From: Polytrichum commune
Lineage: Eukaryota > Streptophyta > Polytrichopsida > Polytrichales > Polytrichaceae
Length of the DNA stretch: 60,000 nt
Assembly: GCA_950295325.1 (NCBI GenBank)
Contig: OX485803.1
Span: 42,611,554 to 42,671,553, forward strand
Reading direction: 5' to 3'
The notes under the pieces are model-generated. The model had not been told where the DNA came from. It searched no databases and saw nothing but the letters and a program-made list of their open reading frames with translations. How positions within the stretch are numbered: position 1 is the first letter of the stretch; each line of letters starts with the position of its first letter. The translations under genes and the position numbers were made by a program. This document shows, one piece after another, positions 12,064 to 22,495 of this stretch.

Positions 12064-14648
12064 TCACCAATCGTAATCTGTGATGGTGGTGCCGCTCCAG
12101 ACGTCGTAGTAGAGGTGGTCATGTTTGCATCTGGAGGTAGATCGAAGCTCGTCGATGAGACGGCACCAGTTGGAGGAGATTTGCCCTACCCACGCATCGC
12201 ATTCCAGAGCAAGTTGCAAGCTAAGCAAGCTGTTAAGAAACTCTTCGTTCCATCCGATCCTCGCTGCAAAGGAGGTAGGGCTAATGGTGCTGTCGCTCAC
12301 ACGGCTCACATTCGTCCACCGCGTATTCCACTTCTTCACTTTCGAGAAGAAATTCACGGTCGCCGCATCCTCGGTGCTCAAGAAGATTTTTCGTTTCAGG
12401 GTTGGCCCGGGCCGAATGGTGACCAAATCCTCAACCGCCTTGAGGTAGGTCGGGTCATCGGCGAGCTTCATCTCCTTCCACTTATCCCCATGCCTCACAT
12501 GCACCGATATCGTCCCTTCCTCAATGTCTTCCCCACCGAACACCAGACCCCTCCGCCGCTCGAGCTCACCGAGCGTCCGAGCGTTCGGTCTCACGATGTA
12601 GGAAATGCTCTGCGCTCGCCACCAATAGAAATAGTCATGCGACATGTTGCCAGCTTGCATCAGCTCCCGGAACATCACCGGTGTGTCGTGCACCAAAAAC
12701 CCCATCCCGAAGTGGAGCAGATCCTCCTTCAGCACCTGTTGGAATGAATTCAAAGACTAATTGAGTTAGCTCAACCGCCGAAAGATCTCATTGAGTGACC
12801 TAATACATTCTATATTCAGAGAGGCTTGAGGTTTAAAGTAGACGCACTAACAACCAAGTCGATTGATGATGTTCCGGTTATATATTGACACGATGCAGTG
12901 CAATCAACAGACTACAAAGTGTTAAGATCTCTACATATGAAAAGAAGATGAGGCTCGGGGGTGAGAGCGAGGAACATCCTTATCACCCTATGTAACTTCC
13001 TTCTCTAAGGTTAGGTGGAGAGCCTCTCAGTATTCTCTCTCCCTCTATATTTAACATGTTGAAATTCAATGAATCCAAGTTAGCTCAATCACCAAAAGGT
13101 CTTGTTAGGTGACCAATGTCCAAGATTCAGAGGAACTTAAGCTTTGAAGTAGATGCATGACCAATGTCCGAGATCGGTGATGTTCCAGTTACATCTTGAC
13201 GCGATGAAGTGTCATCAAGAGACTACAACTGTAAGACTTGCACATATGAGGCTCGCGGCTGAGATCGAGGAAGATCATGCATCCAGCTTATGTGACTTCC
13301 TTCTCTAAAGTTAAGAGGAGTGCCTAATTTTCTCCTCACGATTCTCACCTTGTGGGAGTTCGAGTGGTATGAGGATTGATCCAACCAAGCCAAGCTCTGC
13401 CAACTTTCGTCAGACGGTCCAACCTCTCCCAACGCATCGTAGATCGTGCACGATGACAGCGGCTCAAAGTAGCAGCTGTCCAGAGTTGGATATCCTTCGC
13501 AATAGGGTCCGTGGATCCACTCACCGGTCGGTTGCGGCCACATGACCAAAACCCTATCCAGGTCCAAAGCGACCTGCAACACCACCCCAACCATGTGCAA
13601 CGCCGAACCGATGCCGTGCCCTGCGCCTGTGGATCGAAGCACGATGAACTTCTGGTCATGGCAGCTGCTTGGGTGCTGTTTCTTCCAGATCGCGTGCTGC
13701 GCTGTCAAGCTCCCATACATCTGCCTACCTGGCCGCTCGGAAGATTTCTTCACAGCAGGCTCCGTGGATCGCCGTGTCCAGTGGCCGGAGGGGTACCAAT
13801 GCGTCTCGCACTCCTCCCTTGGCAAGCTCGCATCCAAAATTTGGTTGGACGATGATTGCAGCACCTCTGCTGTCGTCGCAACCTGCGTCGACTCGGATGT
13901 TTGTGTTGTTGGTTTTGTCGTTGAGCAATTACAGGGGGCAGGGTGATCGATCATAGGGCATGGCTTGCATGTCAAAATGTCAAGAACCGGTGCATTTTGC
14001 TGGCGCACTGGCTCGGTGTTACACTTGTCCTGGATGGACAGGCCGATCTTCCACTTGGGTTGCCTGTTACACATACATGAGAATTATTACTATTCCAAAG
14101 GTGGTGAAATAAAAATTAGAATAACAAGATTTTTTCCTTTAACTTCTTCTCAAAATAAATTGTCTCCAAGACCTGCACAGCACTTCTCCTGGATCGACAG
14201 GCCGACCTTCCACTTGTCAAGTGGCCTGTTATACATACATGCAATTTGTTACAAAACCTTCAGGATGGTAAATTCAACAACAAGATTTTTCTTCTTCTTG
14301 TTCTTCCCAAGAAAGATTGTTTCTAAAACCTGCACAGCACTTGTCCAGGATCGACAGGCCAATCTTCCACTTGGGTTGCCTGTTAAACAACATGCAAGTT
14401 GTCACAAAACCTTCAGGTGGTGAAATAAAAATACAAGATGATTCTTCTTCTTCTTCTTCTTCTTCCTCCCAAACAAAATCTGTTACTAAGACCTGGACAG
14501 AGTCACGTGAGTTGCGGATCTTAATTCGGAGGTTAGGAAGGAGACCGACTTACAAGACGAGCATGTAAAGAAGCAGAAGGACGCTGGTCATCAACGTCGC
14601 CACCATCCAGACGTTGGGTGACCGGGACGTCGATGATCCGAACTTCAT
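12064..14648 (-). CDS. FUT8-like (GT23) fucosyltransferase-like protein, gene 1
   Basis: Three exons on the minus strand: 14648-14554, 14063-13349 and 12735-12064. Donors are GTAAGT and GTGAGA, acceptors are AACAG, and phases close to give 493 aa. Residues about 12-31 form a membrane anchor after a short basic tail, so this is a type II Golgi enzyme. A Cys/Thr-rich stem follows. The catalytic part shows the nucleotide-binding loop GAGHGIGSALH (exon 2), then HVRHGDK (349-355), FLSTEDAA (388-395) and SSNWCRLIDEL (457-467). These correspond to motifs I-III of alpha-1,6/alpha-1,2 fucosyltransferases. Family knowledge: FUT8 transfers fucose from GDP-fucose to the N-glycan core. The acceptor here is unknown. 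Unlike animal FUT8, no SH3 domain follows motif III, and the second Arg of HxRR is His. The paralogue at 27498-29460 has the same structure. Both introns carry internal duplications. Plus-strand frames over these exons are shadows. Confidence 0.85.
12757..13327. repeat. Direct duplication inside intron 2 of FUT8-like gene 1
   Basis: Two diverged copies of a unit of about 280-310 bp lie head to tail, roughly 12757-13031 and 13076-13327. Shared landmarks are 'TTAGCTCAA', 'GATGATGTTCC/GGTGATGTTCC', 'GACTACAA', 'GAGGCTCG' and 'GACTTCCTTCTCTAA'-type blocks. Gene 2's matching intron (28173-28485) has one unit, so the doubling is specific to gene 1. Confidence 0.75.
14005..14500. repeat. Tandem copies of the exon 2 5' end within intron 1
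   Basis: A unit of about 160 bp is repeated through intron 1 of FUT8-like gene 1. The genuine exon 2 start is at 14063. Degraded copies of the acceptor and first coding bases recur at about 14178-14231 and 14333-14385 (plus-strand 'GACAGGCC...CTTCCACTTG...CCTGTTA'). A further fragment ('AAGACCTGGACAGAG') lies near 14490. Each full copy keeps an AACAG acceptor and ends in CAG/GT. Gene 2's intron 1 (29225-29374) lacks the copies. Confidence 0.8.
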
Positions 14649-15640
14649 CTTTCGTTATTGATGAGAAGAAGCCCGGCCGTTGGGATATGTATATGGAAGC
14701 TGTTGAATCTTCGAGTGTTGTCGAAAGTAGTTCCACAGATCTCCGGGTACCGACAAGAAAATCAATTCATACAATCAAAACTCTTCGTCGGACGGACGGT
14801 ACCAAACCAAACTAACTCGTTCCGCTATCTGCTCGCAGATTTCTCTCATACGAGTCACACCAGGTCCACTTAACAATCTCTCAAGATTCAAAACCCTCAA
14901 GTCATCCAAGTCGATGACGGAAGCACAAAAATCCGCATACCACAACATTCTAGCGAAGTTTTGGGCAGATTCGTAACAGCCTGCACAATCTGACCACACT
15001 CCCACACTAAATCCGTCGTCATCAGAGCTTTCTAAGTTACGCCCAAAAATGAAGTCATTCTTCACTGAACTTGCCGACTTGACATCGCTGCAAACGTGAC
15101 CACAAAAGCGCTTCGATCAGGAGCAGCTGGAAGTGCCGAGACAGGAGGTTGAATTGATCATTGGGAGAAGCGCAAAAATTGGGGTCACCGAAAATGGGTT
15201 GCGCAGATGCTGCTCAAAGAAGATAACCTAGGAAAGCTGCACGAAATTCGGATTTCTACCGCAGAACCGCGTGCATTACTTAATTACTTAACTCACAGTA
15301 GAGCAAAAGTTTGCAAACAGGAGTCGTCTTTGAATTTAGTCTTGTCATATGGCCGGCTCCACCATGAATATGATGATATTTATTCAAACTTCACAAGTCT
15401 TCCGCAAACGGGGGCACATGTCACATGTGGGCTTGACTTCAAGTCAACCTTTCACAATTCCGTCCTGGCATGATCCATTTTGTTGAAATCGGAAAGGCGA
15501 ACCACTATCTGCAACTTTGTTTGCAACATCATTAACGTGCGGAGTCCGAACTTCCAGTCAGTAACTTTTCTGCTCCTAGAAACGTATCATTGAGTTCCTT
15601 TTTAGCTCATAAGGTAGAAAAACCGAAAACGGTGAATGAC
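14649..15640. other. 5' flank of FUT8-like gene 1
   Basis: This stretch lies upstream of the gene 1 start codon. It is more GC-balanced than the surrounding intergenic DNA and probably includes its leader and promoter. I see no second gene. The frames at 14775-15065 and 15207-15473 have no recognisable motif. Confidence 0.35.
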
Positions 15641-15646
15641 CACTAC

Positions 15647-15864
15647 ACCATTTATGGTACTTAGTGTCACTTTATTATTCAAAGTTACATTGTGGTATAA
15701 CTTCTTATTATGGATCTTATTTTTTACAAACAAAAGTCGAAATTGGTTGTTTGGACACTACATAACAATGACATCTTTACTTGGTAAAAATCTACATTGA
15801 CAATCAAATGTTATAGTAATGCGTAACTTTGAATAGTACGTGACATTAAATACCAAAAACAATG
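15647..15864. mobile_element. MITE of about 218 bp with visible empty site elsewhere
   Basis: Imperfect terminal inverted repeats: left ACCATTTATGG...TTAGTGTCAC, right the inverse of ACATTG...TTTAATGTCAC. The flanks TAC and TAT fit a 3-bp duplication with one change. The host repeat around it (from about 15612 'AAGGTAGAAAAACCGAAAAC' to 15910) occurs without the insertion at 54240-54320, so the boundaries are well defined. The interior carries the 'TTTACTTGGTAAA' motif seen in other MITEs of the window. Confidence 0.75.
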
Positions 15865-15874
15865 TATTGGTGCA

Positions 15875-16610
15875 CTAGACTAGGGGTAAAATGATTCTTG
15901 TATGAACCCAAAATGGTTCAGGTTGAGTTTTTGTATAGGTCATCCATCCACTAGATTTTAGATGATAGTGGATTGGAGGTGTTTACATGTACACATTGAG
16001 TACAAGTTGTCATCCAACCACATTTTGGCAATCCCCTAGAATATGGAGGGCCATAGACACGGGCTGCTAGACTTCCATGTGCACACTAAAGAATCTTAAC
16101 CTACAAGTACCGGTCACTGAATGATTAAGATTGGTTGAAGACTCAAGAAAACCAATCATAGTCTAGAACTCCCACCTTGGTAACTGGGAGGAGGAGGTTA
16201 GTAGGTGGATTTGGATTTGAGAACATAGGAGTAGAAAGTTGGTACATACGAACCCCGCCCACCAAATTCCTTCTACATTTGGGCAAGTTTATAAATCCCC
16301 ATAGTGGTTCACCACTCTGCAAGGTCATTTTTAGTTACGATTTTAGAATTAAAAGTCAGAATGGATAGGAAATTGGAAAATAATTAGTTCATTTAGCATT
16401 TAATTCCAAAAAATGGAAGGTAAATCATTGAGGATTTCGGACCTTCCCCTGAGAAGGGAAAAAAACTAATTAAGGTGGGGTTATTCAAAAGGAAAACTAA
16501 CTAGTAATAAAAAACTAGCTAAGTTAGAAAAGAAATTCTTAATTATGAAAGAACTAGCTAGCGGGGGGAAATGCTAGCTAGTAAAAGAAACTAGCTAAGA
16601 GATTAAGTTA
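15875..16610. other. Intergenic; short CTAGCTA-rich patch
   Basis: No gene is seen. From 16495 to 16605 the motif ACTAGCTA or GCTAGCTA recurs several times. The frames 16143-16368 on both strands are mutual shadows without motifs. Confidence 0.4.
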
Positions 16611-16613
16611 GTA

Positions 16614-17256
16614 CAGTAACCTCCCACTTAAGTACGCAACTTGAACATGCGTAGTTTGTGCGTACTTAGCTAGTAGGTGTGTACTTTAGGATTTAGGGTT
16701 TCCCAAATCGCTATCGCTTGTGTTTCGCTATAGGTGGTAGGTGTGTACTTTAGGGTTTAAGGTTTCCCAAATCCCTTGTGTTTCGCTACAATGTCGAAGA
16801 AACCAAACGAAAAGCATCTCAATGAGCATGAACGCTGCGAAATCATCTTGAAGCTTAGCAAAACGCATACTCCGAGTAAAAGGGCTCTAGCCCGAGAGTA
16901 CATCACTAGTGAAGGCGATGTTAACACTCAGGAACTGAATGTCGGTTTAGAAAACGGAGTTATATTCTAGGGTTTTTACTCTCTTTATGAGCAAGTTCTT
17001 GACATCGAGGATTCTTGACATCAAGCAGAAGCAGAGGAAACATTTGATGGCCTTAAGAAATCATTTGAATCATTTCATAGTAAGATCCAAGCAGTCGGCC
17101 TCAAAGCCAAACGCAAAAAACTTCAAAACTTACGCCAAATGACGATTCACGACATGTTCAACTAATAAATCTTGAACCCTAATTTTTTTGCCAAAAAATG
17201 CGTACTTAACCGGGATGCGTTATTAAACGGGTGCGTACTTAAGCGGGAGATTACTA
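16614..17256 (+). mobile_element. pogo/Tigger-type Tc1-mariner deletion derivative
   Basis: A 643-bp element between TA dinucleotides (16612-16613 and 17257-17258). The left end is CAGTAACCTCCCACTTAAG and the right end is the inverse of TAGTAATCTCCCGCTTAAG. TA target sites and CAGTA-like termini are typical of the pogo branch of Tc1/mariner. It still carries the N-terminal part of a transposase frame and a short C-terminal remnant, with the catalytic middle missing. 'GTGCGTACTTA'-type blocks recur near both ends. Confidence 0.75.
16791..16970 (+). pseudogene. pogo-like transposase, N-terminal HTH remnant
   Basis: The frame starts at an ATG near 16791 and reads MSKKPNEKHLNEHERCEII, followed by a Leu-Ser-Lys segment and SKRALAREY. 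This is the pattern of the CENP-B/psq helix-turn-helix found at the N-terminus of pogo and Tigger transposases, which bind the element ends. After about 45 residues the frame loses similarity and stops at 16970. A later in-element segment at about 17010-17165 (basic, ending ...MTIHDMFN then stop) looks like the transposase C-terminus. The DDE catalytic domain is deleted, so no active enzyme is expected. Confidence 0.65.
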
Positions 17257-17259
17257 TAG

Positions 17260-20200
17260 AGGCTACCTAACAAGGATTAATTTTTTTTTATTAGTATAGG
17301 CCACACAAAACAAATGAAGGTCTTCGGCAGAAGATGACAAAATTGGTGTGAAGATTTTTTGAAAAAAGAAGAAGCAAAGGGACCACTTGTCCCCTTGCCC
17401 CTTTGCCAACGAGGTGGCGAAATATTAGCAAAATTTGAAAAACTCATGTTGGAGCCACCTTGGAGAGAAAGTGATAACTTCGACCGGAAAAATCCCCCAA
17501 GCTCAAATTTTGGGGGTTTGAGAAAATGGAACCGGTGGTAGAGAGATCCATCCATTTTGCAAGAAGGTTTGAAAACTCCCTTCCCTCACATTGCAATATC
17601 TTTCTTCCCCCCGACCTCCGTGTAGTTAGGTAAGAAATTTTTTCTTTGTCCTTCCATTTTTCTTGTAATAAGACTTAAAGAAATTGTTTCCCTATATTCT
17701 TCTAGTTAATGTGTGTGTTTATTAAAATACAAAACACCTCTTTCTTCCCTTTAAAAGTAGATTACCGTTCATGTTTTAAGAGTTAAGGTATTGTAGACAT
17801 TGGCAGCTAATGACATAAATGTTCGGTTTACTATATTGAATTAAATACTTATCATTATTTTATTGTAGAGCTCTTTTATAGCTATCCATAGATATCTTTC
17901 AGTTGTAATTTGGTTGAAATAGCAACGAATTATGAATTTCCAAAGTTGGAGTACAAAGTAGGGCATTCAGTCGGGTAATGGTTATTGAATCAAATATATT
18001 GGCTTCATGAAAACTTCAATATTTTATGTTATATTATTCAAGTAGGACTTTTATCCGACTTACAAGGATCGTTTTAAATGTGAAACTTGATCAAATAATG
18101 AATTAAATATGAATTTTTAAAGATTGGATATATAGTTTGGGTACATTTGCTTCCTAAATGTATAAAATCATTGTTGTCATGTTGAGATGGATGTGTAGAC
18201 CTAGTTGATTTTTTTATATTTTTATTTTATAAAAAACTTCATTTTATTTTCAGATTTTTAGTTCATGATGGATTTGAATATGAGTTAGGAAGGTTTATTT
18301 TTCTTAAGTTGAATGTAGTCTAAGCTTTTGGTTTACTATTTGTGTTAGAATAAGGCTGCTAGATCCATCTCAGTTTACCTCCCTAAGCTCACATTTATCT
18401 CTATTAGATCTCTTTGTTAATTTTCCAAATGTGTATAGTAAATTCTAATCCAAGTAATATTGAATTAGTTATGGATTCTTGAAGTTGGAGGTTAGATAGG
18501 TGGAGGTAGAAGGATTGGTTGAATGGACATTGTGTTTCTAAGAATCATAACTTTTACAATTCTTATCCAGTTTGAGTGGATTATAGGTTTCCAAAAAGCA
18601 ATTGACATGTACTATTGAAAAAATTATGACAAAACCAATATTATAGTGTATAAAAATGATGTCTTGACCATTGAATAACCTAAGTTTCACAACTAAGTCA
18701 GCTACCAAAAATGAGATAATGTCAACTTTCAAAAAATAGAGTATGAATTGGGAGCGTCCATTGAAGGGTTGAGAGAAACACTTGGAGCACATTTTAAGAA
18801 TTGAGAGTAGAACAAGGAGGTAGCGGCTCGGCCTGCATCAAACTCAAACCAAACAAAGAACACTCAAGTAAGCCAACTAACCCTAACCTTCAATTTAGGA
18901 TTGAAGAGAGCACGGTGTATGTTTCTAAATTCTTTCACCTATTTTGTAAGGTTAAATGATTCAATCACTTGACCACCAAGGGAGGTCTCCAACTTTGTTG
19001 TTCTTGGGGCTCCTTGGTATGTTTTGTAGTAGTAGCTTTTATTATTTGAAAAAACTCGTGTGTGATGAAATTGGATTAATCACTGGCACGACCACTTTGC
19101 ATATTGTTGGTGAAAAGATGGAGTTAATAAATCACAAATCCATTATTATGTCATTGGCCTCATGGATTGGGAGTTATGGCCCTAGTCCTTGAAAATTGTA
19201 CAACATGTTGAATTTATAAGTCGCATGTCACCTTGGTTCCATTAAGTTGCATTTTGTGGTTCATTCAGTGTAACACATTTAACAATAAAAATCACCAAAT
19301 ATATCGTAAATCCTTGTTGGCTTGAATTGAGAACTTAACTCGGTGGGGTGACACTACCTTTCGGACCATTAAAATCTAAGGGATTTGAGTTGTCACTTGA
19401 CATTCAAGGGACATGTAGAAGGCCCTAGAAGGTTTTAAACTAAATGATGCTCCAACTAAGTAAGGAATGATGCCTAATACATAAATGTAGTAAGATAAGA
19501 TGTGTGAACAAAATTAACTAAGTAAGAAAGAAGTTATGTAAAGGGTAAGATTTAAGCCAAATCCGTATGCTTAGGAAATCTAAACACAATTAAATAAGGA
19601 AGTAGGAATGGATTGAACGGTCTATCAAACTGTCGTTATTCAATCCATTGAGCTAGGGGTGGCATGAATCACACCCGGTTGGTATGTACCAGAGCCATCT
19701 CAATTCATAAGTTTTGATTGTTTTGATTTCAAGGTTGGTGCATCTACACTTAGACTAGGTCATAGGTCTAGGTTAGAACTAGGTATGAAAATGATTAGTG
19801 GATTTTAGAGTCACAATAATCAAAATTAAGGCCCAAACTCTAGAGGTGCTACACTACAAATTCAACCCCCCTCCAAAATCTAAGCATTTGCCTTATACAC
19901 CTACCATCCGGGTTCGGCTTGGACACATGCTAATAGAAGAGCACACACTTTGAATGTACTAAGTGGTGTATTTATGATTCGGTTACTAATCTCAATCGAT
20001 AATTGAGTGCAATGTGGTCAGGTGTGGCTACAATAACGGATCTCCAAAAGAAATGTGTTCAAAATATATTATCCTATGTGCTCAACATATGATAACCATT
20101 CTAGGCTCAATATTCAACATAATGGGGGGGGGGGGCATGTATGACCATTTAATGAGCATGAGGTATTCACTTTCATAATGAAGATGATATTAATATGAGC

Positions 20201-20929
20201 TTTGAAAATTATAAGGAAAGTGACTACGGCCTCAATTTGGATTTGCTAACAATCTTGTACTAATCGCATGTTACATTTCCTAGGAGAAGTGGGCTAGTCG
20301 GAAAAAGTAACCATTTAAGACCCATCTACGTTATACAACAAAAGAGCACACACTTTGAAAGTATTATGTGGGCCTAAAATGTACAGTTTTAGCCTTGCAT
20401 CTACTTCACATGTGATATGAGCGCGAGTTAGGCCAAATTGATCATTGGCAAACCCAAATTGAGGGCATTGCGATTTCATTAATTTTGGATCTTGTATGAA
20501 TTTTGTGTTCACTATGAAACTGAACATTATTCGTTTTCTTCTTAAATAATCATGAAAGCCCTCCTCCAAAAACAACAATGTTTAACATTGAACTTAGAAC
20601 AATTGACAAACGTTAGAGTCATCACCTCAAAAAGGCTAGGAGTTCATCACCAAGTTGCCGAATATGCTTATTACCTATGGTAGTTGAGCTCATAAGGTTG
20701 ATGGGGCCCAACCGTTTAAAGAGGTTGAGGGTCTAGCCCTGGCCGCCATAGGATGGTCACATGTTGTCTTGTAGTGAATATATTGATGTCATCGAACTAG
20801 ACAATTCTATGAAAGTGTTGGTCCAAGTCAACATTGTAGTGCCTTTGCTGTTCATGAACTAGAGGATCCCTCAAGTACATATATGCCCAATTGTATTGAA
20901 ACTTTTCGATCCTTATAAAACAAAGGCTA

Positions 20930-20930
<1 letters not shown>
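17260..20930. other. Gene-free intergenic DNA with old repeats
   Basis: No credible coding frame. Around 19960-20340 there is a diverged copy of a dispersed repeat also found at 30440-30640, 33045-33290, 36270-36560 and 53858-54235. Landmarks are the 'GTGTTCAAA', 'GTCAACATA', 'GAATAAGATAT' and 'ATGAGCT' blocks. A G run interrupts it at about 20124-20134. Confidence 0.45.

Positions 20931-20932
<2 letters not shown>

Positions 20933-20977
<45 letters not shown>
20933..20977. repeat. (CT)n microsatellite
   Basis: An uninterrupted CT dinucleotide run of about 22 repeats. It creates a spurious Ser-Leu frame on the plus strand that is not a gene. Confidence 0.95.
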
Positions 20978-20981
<4 letters not shown>

Positions 20982-21034
20982 ATTAAGACATAATTGGTCG
21001 TGCAAGAAAGTGTTGTATCATCCGAATGTCGTAG

Positions 21035-21282
21035 GCTGGGGATTCGTGGCACTCACTAAAAATCATCCATCCAAGATATCGTGGATGAAGTGGCTCCAAT
21101 AAAAAAAGCCCCCCTATGGGGTTGAGGGCCGATTCATTTGAATGTGACGTCACTAGACTAATTCGGGGCCTTTGACTCTATTTCCGGAATCAAATTGCCC
21201 AAAAATAACTAGTTAGATGATTTTTCTTGTGTTTTTTTCATCCGCACGGATGATTTTTAGTGAGTGCCACGAATCCCCGGCC
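21035..21282. mobile_element. MITE with about 31-bp terminal inverted repeats and 10-bp target duplication
   Basis: A 248-bp element flanked by a perfect 10-bp direct repeat, AATGTCGTAG, at 21025-21034 and 21283-21292. The terminal inverted repeats are perfect for about 31 bp, beginning GGGGATTCGTGGCACTCACT. A 9-10 bp duplication with long inverted repeats fits Mutator-like (MULE) non-autonomous elements. No coding capacity. The perfect flanks suggest a fairly young insertion. The interior resembles 11340-11430. Confidence 0.8.
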
Positions 21283-21292
21283 AATGTCGTAG

Positions 21293-21651
21293 CCTCAATA
21301 CTATGACAATTTTGTCTCAAATGTTGTACATATTATTGAAGTTCTTTTTAAGAAATTGATCCATTTCAATCTAAAATAATATTTTGTGTACGTAGTGAGG
21401 ATACATAAATATGAAGAACATTTGTATTAAAGAAATATGCTCACAACGTTTCCTAAGATTTTCTAATGCTTACCACATTCCCCAACATTTTCCAAGATTC
21501 TCCAAGATTTACAATATTCCTCAAGGTTTCCCAATGCTTAATGTGTTCCCTAAGGTCCCCCTGCATGTTTCAAAGTACTAATTGCATCTAAACCTCGAAA
21601 TACATGTCAAACCCACCACTGAAGCACATTAACTACGTTAAGTATATGACA
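21293..21651. other. Intergenic, no feature seen
   Basis: AT-rich sequence between the MITE and the retrotransposon end. A stretch at about 21440-21550 repeats the theme 'TTTCC(A)AGATT / ATGCTTA', which looks like a short decayed tandem repeat. There is no gene. Confidence 0.4.
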
Positions 21652-22209
21652 TGTCGTGTAAATACCGATCGTGTGTCATTGCAGCTCGAATACCAACCAC
21701 CACCAACAAACAACACTAAAACATAGCAAGGACACACATGAACAACACATCTCGACAGAGAAAAAAAAAAGTAGAACACTCACAAGAAGTTCTAAATCTC
21801 TCCTCAAATGCACACAATTAGTCAAGATATCTCTCACTCCACCAAGGGAGAATCCAAGAGTGTAAGTAGAGGGAGAAGAACTCAAGATTTATTGCAAAAT
21901 CATGCAATCTACACCTCACACAAGCTCTCTCCACACACTAACTCACAAGACTTGACTTGGCAAGAATGCCAAGCCAAGGAGGAGGCTCCTCACTTAGGAG
22001 CCTCACTTTCTAAAACTAAGGTTCATCCATCCAATTCTAAATGAATGAAGCCCAACGGATAAGGTGCGGCCGCCAACGCCACATGCCGTGACAGCTGTCG
22101 TGTAAATACCGATCGTGTGTCACTGCATCTCGAGTACCAACCACCACTAACAAACAACACTAAAACATAGCAAGGTCACACTATCACACATGAACAACAC
22201 ATCTCGACA
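21652..22209 (-). mobile_element. 3' LTR region of Ty3/gypsy element, with duplicated 110-bp terminal segments
   Basis: Read on the minus strand, the LTR begins TGTCGAGATG right after a purine tract (AAGGGGGGCA), as expected for a polypurine tract. A segment of about 114 bp (22209-22096), bounded TGTCG...CGACA, is repeated as 106 bp at 21757-21652 with the same boundaries. Either the LTR is 558 bp with repeated ends, or two short LTR-like units bracket 338 bp. The start at 22209 is firm and the far end is uncertain. Confidence 0.6.
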
Positions 22210-22495
22210 TGCCCCCCTTAGCTGACTATGGAGTCCTGCCAAGCAGCTAGGACCAACGCCAATCCAAAGATATGGATAATGACGGATGGCTCCGCAACCA
22301 ACTAGCGTGGCGAACGTCATCCCAAGGAACTATAGTCTGGGTGCAATGTGAGCCCCATCCTTAATCACCTTTGATGGTTGGCCATCAGATGCCACAAAAT
22401 TAATTTCACCGCCTCATGTCGATTGCGTCTTTAAGGCATAACTCCTCATCTTCCATTTGAACATGCACAAGATGATGAAAATCATACATGATCAT

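Noticed and set aside
13511-14423. Long plus-strand frames over the FUT8-like gene 1 exons
   Set aside because: They are antisense shadows of a well-supported spliced gene and of its intron repeats.
20896-21102. Plus-strand frame with a run of Ser-Leu
   Set aside because: It is produced by the (CT)n microsatellite and then enters the MITE.
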